Assembly (NCBI GenBank): GCA_964638895.1
Contig: CAZWYY010000065.1
Span: forward strand, 1 to 18,331
DNA length: 18,331 nucleotides
Direction of reading: 5' to 3'
DNA from: JAFGGG01 sp964638895
Lineage (GTDB): Bacteria > Spirochaetota > Spirochaetia > SZUA-6 > RPPD01
This document shows positions 13,995-18,331 of this stretch, in pieces. The notes beneath the pieces were generated by a model that was not told where the DNA came from, did no database searches, and saw only the letters and a program-made list of their open reading frames with translations. The first letter of the stretch is position 1. Each line of letters begins with the position of its first letter. The translations under genes were made by a program, and so were the position numbers.

Positions 13995-15524
13995 TTGGCA
14001 AATGACATACTTTTAGAAGTCGATAAAGTCACTAAAGAGTTCCCCGGAATTGTCGCGCTTTCCGATGTTTCCGTAACAATCAAAAAGGGTGAAATTCACG
14101 GGATATGCGGGGAGAACGGGGCGGGAAAATCCACCTTAATGAAGATCATCTCCGGTGTGTATGAATACGGTTCGTATAAAGGTCATGTTTTATTGGAAGG
14201 AGAGGAGATAAAATTTACAGCGGAGTCCATTAAACAGGCCATAGAAAAGGGAATTGCCATTGTCTATCAGGAATTATCCTTAGTGCCGAAACTCACCGTG
14301 GGAGAGAATATTTTTTTGGGGCGTGAGCCGCATACGGCGGGAATTATCAATTGGGATAAATTGTATGCGGATACCGATGTTTTGCTTAAAAAATATAAAT
14401 TGGATATTCCTTTCGGGGCCCAGGTGGGTAATCTGGGAATAGGACAGCAGCAGATGGTGGAGATTGCCAGAGGTTTATCAGAGGATGCCAAGGTGCTTAT
14501 CCTCGATGAGCCCACCTCCGCTTTAACCGAAGCGGAAGTGGACACCTTATTCGGAATCTTACGAGAATTAAAGTCAAGAGGCGTAACCTGCATTTACATT
14601 TCCCATAAAATAGAGGAATTCTTTGAAATAACCGATGTGATCACGGTGTTAAGGGACGGAATGGTCATCGACACGGTTCCCACAAGCGAAACGGATGTGG
14701 AGAAGGTAATTGGGATGATGGTAGGCCGGGAAATGCGGGAAAGATTTCCAATAGGGAAAAGAAATCCCGGGGAAGTGATAATGGAGGTAAAAAACCTTAC
14801 CGCCTATGATCCGAATAATCCGGGTACCATAATTGTTGATGATGTATCCTTTAACGTGCGCAAAGGAGAGATACTGGGCATCGCCGGATTAATGGGATCG
14901 GGCAGGACCGAACTGGTTACCACCCTGTTCGGCGAGGGTGGGATCAAACCCAAAGGCAAAATCATCATTAAAAACAAAGCGGTAGGAGTCAAATCGGCAA
15001 GAACCGCCATGAAGCTGAGAATGAGTCTTATCCCGGAAGACAGGAAGGCTTTGGGACTTATTCTGAATGATTCCATTTTAAAAAACATCTCTCTACCCAA
15101 TCTTGATAATTATGCCGCCTTTTTAAGGATAAATAAAAACGAAGAATACAGGATGTGCCAGAAATATGCCGAAGAACTGCATATTAAGACCCAATCCATC
15201 AATGCCCTGGCCAATTCCTTAAGCGGCGGGAATCAACAGAAGGTCGTCATCGCCAAGTGGCTTATGTCCAAGCCGGAAATCCTCATACTCGACGAGCCGA
15301 CCCGCGGGATTGATGTGGGCGCCAAGTTTGAGATATATAAATTAATCAATGAGCTGGCGGAAAGGGGCGTGGCCATTATCATGGTTTCTTCCGAATTATC
15401 AGAAATCCTCAGCATGTCCGACCGGATTCTGGTAATGCATGAAAAAAAATGTGCGGGTATTCTGGATCACAGCCAGGCTACCCAGGAGCAAATTATAGCC
15501 CTGGCTACAGGAATCACAATATAA
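13995..15524 (+). CDS. xylG: XylG-type sugar ABC transporter ATPase (two NBDs)
   Basis: A 509-aa tandem ATPase of the CUT2 sugar-importer class; E. coli XylG has 513 aa. NBD1: Walker A GENGAGKST (39-47), Q-loop IVYQE, signature LGIGQQQMVEIA, Walker B LILDEPTSALTEAE, H-loop YISHK. NBD2 has the degenerate P-loop usual in this class (GLMGSGRTEL), an intact LSGGNQQKVVIAKWL and LILDEPTRGIDVGAK. It energises uptake by XylH. The start is TTG 13995: the ATG at 14002 is out of frame, and AAGGAAGGAG lies about 11 nt upstream. The gap to xylF (155 bp) contains the attenuator hairpin and an additional weak GAGTAA/TTACTC dyad (13931-13950). Compare its NBD1 with the kinase's ABC domain. Confidence 0.95.
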   Translation: MANDILLEVDKVTKEFPGIVALSDVSVTIKKGEIHGICGENGAGKSTLMKIISGVYEYGSYKGHVLLEGEEIKFTAESIKQAIEKGIAIVYQELSLVPKLTVGENIFLGREPHTAGIINWDKLYADTDVLLKKYKLDIPFGAQVGNLGIGQQQMVEIARGLSEDAKVLILDEPTSALTEAEVDTLFGILRELKSRGVTCIYISHKIEEFFEITDVITVLRDGMVIDTVPTSETDVEKVIGMMVGREMRERFPIGKRNPGEVIMEVKNLTAYDPNNPGTIIVDDVSFNVRKGEILGIAGLMGSGRTELVTTLFGEGGIKPKGKIIIKNKAVGVKSARTAMKLRMSLIPEDRKALGLILNDSILKNISLPNLDNYAAFLRINKNEEYRMCQKYAEELHIKTQSINALANSLSGGNQQKVVIAKWLMSKPEILILDEPTRGIDVGAKFEIYKLINELAERGVAIIMVSSELSEILSMSDRILVMHEKKCAGILDHSQATQEQIIALATGITI

Positions 15525-15540
15525 AGAAAGGTGCGATACT

Positions 15541-16734
15541 ATGTTGAGTGGTTTGTTAAAAATGATAATAAAAAACATCAGAACTTTTACCATGATTTTT
15601 GCCCTGGGCATAATCTGGCTTTTATTTACCATTCTGACGGGCGGAACCTTTTTCTCTCCGGAAAATTTATCCAACCTGTTCAGGCAGATGACCATCATTT
15701 CCTTCATTGCCATCGGTATGGTGCTTGTTATCGTCACCGGCAATATTGACCTTTCCGTGGGTTCGGTTGTGGGTTTCATCAGCGTGGTGGCCGCGTTTTT
15801 CCAGGTTAAAATTTTAACCGATTTCCTGTTTGCGACTTTTCCGGATATGGACCCAGGAATGATAGGGTTGATCTCCACGGGCATCACCATTGTAATCGCC
15901 CTGGCCGTGGGGTTCATTATCGGCGTGCTGCAGGGTTCCATGATCGCCTATCTAGGCATCCCCGCTTTTATCGTTACCCTGGGCGGCATGATGATCTATC
16001 GCGGGGGTGTTCTGATTGTTACGGAAAGTAAAACCATAGGACCGGTAGACGATTCCTTGAAACTAATATCTCAAGGCTATTTGTCTGATATTGTGGGTGT
16101 AATGCTTGCCATTGCGGTTATTGTCCTGATAATAGGCGGCACCCTCTGGAGCCGCAGGCAGAAAAAGCAGTACGGTTTTACCTTAAAACCGATTTATCTT
16201 GACCTGCTGAAAGCCGGCTTTTTCTCCATAGCCATTCTGGCCTTTGTTCTTTATATGAACATGGCCGACGGCGTGCAATACCCGGTGCTGCTTATGGCTT
16301 TTGTGGCGTTAATCTTTTCTTATCTCTCATCCAATACACGTTTCGGCCGCTACGCCTATGCCATCGGCGGCAACAAGGAAGCGGCCAGGCTGTCCGGCAT
16401 AAATATCAAAAAAAATATATTCCAGGTTTTTATTTTGATGGGTGTTCTTTGTGCGGTGGCCGGCGTCGTGCTGACGGCGCGCCTCGGCTATGGCACCACA
16501 ACCGGCGGCGTCAACTACGAACTGTCCGCCATTGCCTCCTGCGTCATCGGCGGTACCAGCCTGATGGGAGGCGAGGGCACCATCCTGGGCGCACTGGTGG
16601 GGTCGCTGATAATGGCCAGCCTGGATAACGGCATGAGTGTTATGAACATGGGCCCGGAATGGCAGTATGTAATCAGGGGCCTTGTGCTGATTGGGGCCGT
16701 ATACGTGGATGTTGTTTCCAAGAAGAAGAAATAA
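15541..16734 (+). CDS. xylH: XylH-type sugar ABC transporter permease
   Basis: A 397-aa inner-membrane permease of the BPD_transp_2/RbsC family; E. coli XylH has 393 aa. About ten hydrophobic helices are visible. Family motifs include IGMVLVIVTGNIDLSVGSVVGF, AYLGIPAFIVTLGGMMIYRG, TRFGRYAYAIGGNKEAARLSGI (the cytoplasmic coupling loop that contacts XylG; near residues 261-282) and IASCVIGGTSLMGGEGTILGAL. It forms the translocation pore with XylG. Start ATG 15541 has GAAAGG about 9 nt upstream and is 16 bp after xylG; a second in-frame ATG lies at residue 8. No clear terminator follows it. Confidence 0.94.
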   Translation: MLSGLLKMIIKNIRTFTMIFALGIIWLLFTILTGGTFFSPENLSNLFRQMTIISFIAIGMVLVIVTGNIDLSVGSVVGFISVVAAFFQVKILTDFLFATFPDMDPGMIGLISTGITIVIALAVGFIIGVLQGSMIAYLGIPAFIVTLGGMMIYRGGVLIVTESKTIGPVDDSLKLISQGYLSDIVGVMLAIAVIVLIIGGTLWSRRQKKQYGFTLKPIYLDLLKAGFFSIAILAFVLYMNMADGVQYPVLLMAFVALIFSYLSSNTRFGRYAYAIGGNKEAARLSGINIKKNIFQVFILMGVLCAVAGVVLTARLGYGTTTGGVNYELSAIASCVIGGTSLMGGEGTILGALVGSLIMASLDNGMSVMNMGPEWQYVIRGLVLIGAVYVDVVSKKKK

Positions 16735-16798
16735 GGGAATGCCCAACGGCGACGACTCCGAGGGTTCGGCACGGGAATTGGAGCCTTGCGTTATTTTG

Positions 16799-17080
16799 GG
16801 AACACGGATTTCGTAGATTAAAAAGGATTACACAGAATTACTTGATGTACGGGTATCCGCGTAATCAGCGTAGTCTGTGGTTTCTTATTTTTGTTTGGGC
16901 TGGATAAAAATAGGTATTTTTGCTACGGATTAAACGGATAAAAACAGATAAAAGAAACTACACACTTCATAGCACTAAGCAGGCTTCGTAGGACTTATTA
17001 GCAAATTACGTTTGGCGCGGATTTTAAGATGAATTTCACAGATTATAATAAAAAAGAGATATCCGTGAAAACGAGGTTCT
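16799..17080. repeat. Degenerate intergenic GGATTA-type repeat tract
   Basis: No gene is supported in 16735-17164. GGATT/AGATTA/GGATTA/GAATTA words recur at 16806, 16815, 16825 and about 16834 (9-10 bp period). The reverse complements TATCC, TAATC and TAGTC follow at 16854, 16862 and 16871, giving an imperfect large inverted repeat. A second run (GGATTA 16927, GGATAA 16936, AGATA 16946) and a third part with CGGATTTT and TATCCGTG (about 17018-17070) extend the tract. It resembles the intergenic repeats of the form CACGGATTACACAGAT seen in many uncultured and deltaproteobacterial or spirochaete genomes (recollection, not checked). Function unknown. Confidence 0.6.
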
Positions 17081-17164
17081 ATAAAATCATATGATTGGCC
17101 GCAAGGATGAAATGCAGCACAATCACATGATATATATTCTTCTTTCTGAGCAGAGTACCTCATG

Positions 17165-17470
17165 TCATAATGACTTCTTTTGGAATATACTTCTAATGAC
17201 GTTTTTGGGGTCGCTTATTAGAAGAATGAAAAGCCATATGACAAGGGCAAAAATAATTACTGATACTCCAAGCATCGTCGCATCCTGATTCAATTCAAAG
17301 AACTCTCCGCCTTCGGTTAAATATGCCAGTATGTGGTCAATAAGCCACATGATTGTTGCTCCCCAGAAGGCAAGACTTAATGTTCCTAACTTGTATTTAT
17401 CTTCAGGGGCTTTGACATACCATAATATAGTCGTAATTATTGCAGCAAATGCTGTTAAAATCAGCCACAT
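17165..17470 (-). CDS. Small three-helix membrane protein (unknown function)
   Basis: A 101-aa protein with hydrophobic segments at about 1-19, 28-51 and 66-87 and a basic C-terminus (IRSIFQKKSL). A conserved-looking WLIDH-x-LAYL segment places Asp and His inside the second helix, followed by an acidic EGGEFFEL loop. I do not recognise a named family. ATG 17470 overlaps the upstream gene's stop as TAATG, so translation is coupled and the two proteins probably act together. Confidence 0.75.
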   Translation of the reverse strand: MWLILTAFAAIITTILWYVKAPEDKYKLGTLSLAFWGATIMWLIDHILAYLTEGGEFFELNQDATMLGVSVIIFALVIWLFILLISDPKNVIRSIFQKKSL

Positions 17471-17871
17471 TATTTTAAACCTCCTGCATCAGGTATTATC
17501 TGTGCTTTGCCGGGAAATTTTGCTTTTAGTTCAATAATAAGCACAATTATTCCCCAGATAACGGTAGTTGCAATAGCCATCGCTGTTCCAAATGTGGCCA
17601 TCTCGTGAAGCATTGGGGCGATATCCGCCGGATTACTCATGGCGGTCAGGAACGGCGGCCAAGGGACAATTTCTCCATGCCAGAGGTGTTCAAATGCTAA
17701 AAGCACTGATCCTCCCCATAATAATTTATTCAATAATCCCAATTTTTGGCTCCACGTAAAGCCATTTTTTTCGACCTTTTTGCCGGCGGTTTTCTTTTCC
17801 CGCTTTTTTACGACTTTTTGCACAATAGTCGTAATAATTGCTTCTCCCATGGGTACTACAAAACATGCCAT
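17470..17871 (-). CDS. Small two-helix membrane protein (unknown function), partner of the next gene
   Basis: A 133-aa protein. The N-terminus MACFVVPMGEAIITTIVQKVVKK is amphipathic and followed by a Lys-rich stretch. Helices at about 45-64 (LLWGGSVLLAFEHLWHG) and 89-115 (TFGTAMAIATTVIWGIIVLIIEL; read near these positions) carry His residues at their edges, flanking a Pro/Trp-rich loop EIVPWPPFLTAM. The His and Glu residues invite a metal or cofactor idea, but nothing proves it. I cannot assign a family. Start ATG 17871 has AAAGGAG about 8 nt upstream. It is the first gene of a two-gene operon behind a palindrome-bearing promoter. Confidence 0.75.
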   Translation of the reverse strand: MACFVVPMGEAIITTIVQKVVKKREKKTAGKKVEKNGFTWSQKLGLLNKLLWGGSVLLAFEHLWHGEIVPWPPFLTAMSNPADIAPMLHEMATFGTAMAIATTVIWGIIVLIIELKAKFPGKAQIIPDAGGLK

Positions 17872-17887
17872 TTTGTTACTCCTTTAC

Positions 17888-17950
17888 ATAATAGTAATAC
17901 GATTAAATAAATCGTAACACTATTATACATATATTAATTATTCACGGCAA
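17888..17950 (-). promoter_or_regulatory. Promoter of the membrane-protein pair with an overlapping palindrome
   Basis: Minus strand: TTGCCG (17950-17945, 4/6), 17-bp spacer, TATAAT (17927-17922, 6/6), predicted +1 near 17915. A long imperfect dyad has arms 17888-17904 and 17910-17926, with ATAATAGT/ACTATTAT outside and TACGATT/AATCGTA inside. It overlaps the -10 and the start site, as a repressor operator would. Confidence 0.6.
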
Positions 17951-18331
17951 GTAGTTGAAAGTATTTTTCTCGGGGGATCCAAAGTAATTCATTTTAAAAC
18001 AGGTAAGAGAAACCATGGCTTTCGCAGCACTTATTATGCTTTTTGCTGGCCTGTTCTGTGATTGAGGCAGTTTTTCTTCGCGCAAGCCTCAAGCGCCGGA
18101 ATATATGGTTGTTTTAGTAATAAAGCCGTTTAAAATCTCTATCATGCTTTCAATTTCAACATAATCGCATAAAAGGCATTCAACCGGTCAGCCGCCCGCC
18201 CGCGCAGGGGAAAAGTAGCGATAGCCTTTAAAGCGAAAATTTAGACGGATGAAGTAAAAGTGATTTCTCTGAAAGATTGTTTTCAGAGGGTTTTTATCAC
18301 TTATTTGCTAACCTCTGTCCAGTGGGGGAAG
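17951..18331. other. Gene-free right end with two hairpins
   Basis: No credible coding region. TTGAGGC (18062-18068) pairs with GCCTCAA (18086-18092). A nested hairpin follows: CTCTGAAA (18267-18274) with TTTCAGAG (18281-18288) inside AAGTGAT (18258-18264) with ATCACTT (18296-18302). On the plus strand the inner stem is followed by GGTTTTT, so it resembles a terminator although no gene is seen before it. It could belong to a small RNA or the edge of an element beyond the window; neither is shown. Confidence 0.5.

Noticed and set aside
16799..16960. CRISPR-like array
   Set aside because: The repeated words are short (5-7 bp), degenerate, change orientation and have no constant-length spacers. 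No cas genes are present.
16735..17164. tRNA or other structured RNA gene in the gap after xylH
   Set aside because: No cloverleaf-like set of stems or T-loop motif was seen by eye.

Overview
The window is bacterial chromosome, most likely from an uncultured or little-studied Gram-negative. A lipoprotein Spy/CpxP-like chaperone sits with a CpxR/CpxA-type pair, a sigma-54 activator is present, and a XylF-type binding protein carries a signal peptide. I cannot assign a phylum from the sequence alone. Roughly the first 12.4 kb looks GC-richer than the xylose-transporter region and the right-hand end.

Layout, left to right. (1) 1-192: tail of a receiver domain running in from outside. (2) 219-1625 (-): GT4 glycosyltransferase. 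(3) 1735-4174 (-): an envelope-stress operon in the order cpxP-like lipoprotein, cpxR-like regulator, cpxA-like kinase. Four TGTAAC-like half-sites at 10-11 bp spacing precede it. (4) 4374-4883 (+): msrA, convergent with (5) cutA and a cellobiose-2-epimerase-like gene (4938-6486, -). (6) 6557-9088 (-): TspO-like membrane protein, pirin and patatin-like phospholipase. (7) 9232-12389 (+): an NtrC-type response regulator overlapping by 4 bp a very unusual histidine kinase. (8) 12390-12777: a dense regulatory region. (9) 12778-16734 (+): xylF-xylG-xylH, a xylose-type sugar ABC importer. (10) 16735-17164: non-coding, with degenerate GGATTA-type repeats. (11) 17165-17871 (-): two coupled small membrane proteins behind a promoter overlapped by a palindrome. 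(12) 17951-18331: no gene, two hairpins.

The centrepiece is regions 7-9. The kinase (10572-12389) has no membrane segment and no extracellular sensor. Its N-terminal ~240 residues are a sugar-ABC-transporter ATPase domain resembling the first half of XylG, followed by PAS, HisKA and HATPase domains. The ABC signature is altered to LTTDKQ, with Asp at the position mutated in CFTR G551D, while Walker A, Q-loop, Walker B and H-loop residues remain. Downstream are two dyads of form GGGGA-N5-TCC(C/A)C exactly 30 bp apart, and then a sigma-54-like element (TTGGCATG-N4-TTGTA) at normal enhancer distance ahead of xylFGH. I infer a circuit in which a decoy or sensor ABC ATPase lets a cytoplasmic kinase read the state of the XylGH transporter (or ATP) and drive xylFGH through the NtrC-type regulator and sigma-54. 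A good sigma-70 promoter lies further downstream and could give basal expression.

A second theme is promoter placement. Near-consensus sigma-70 promoters sit immediately before the start codons of the glycosyltransferase, pirin and NtrC-type genes, implying leaderless or ultra-short leaders. cpxP, msrA, cutA, tspO, xylF and the 17871 gene have clear Shine-Dalgarno sequences.
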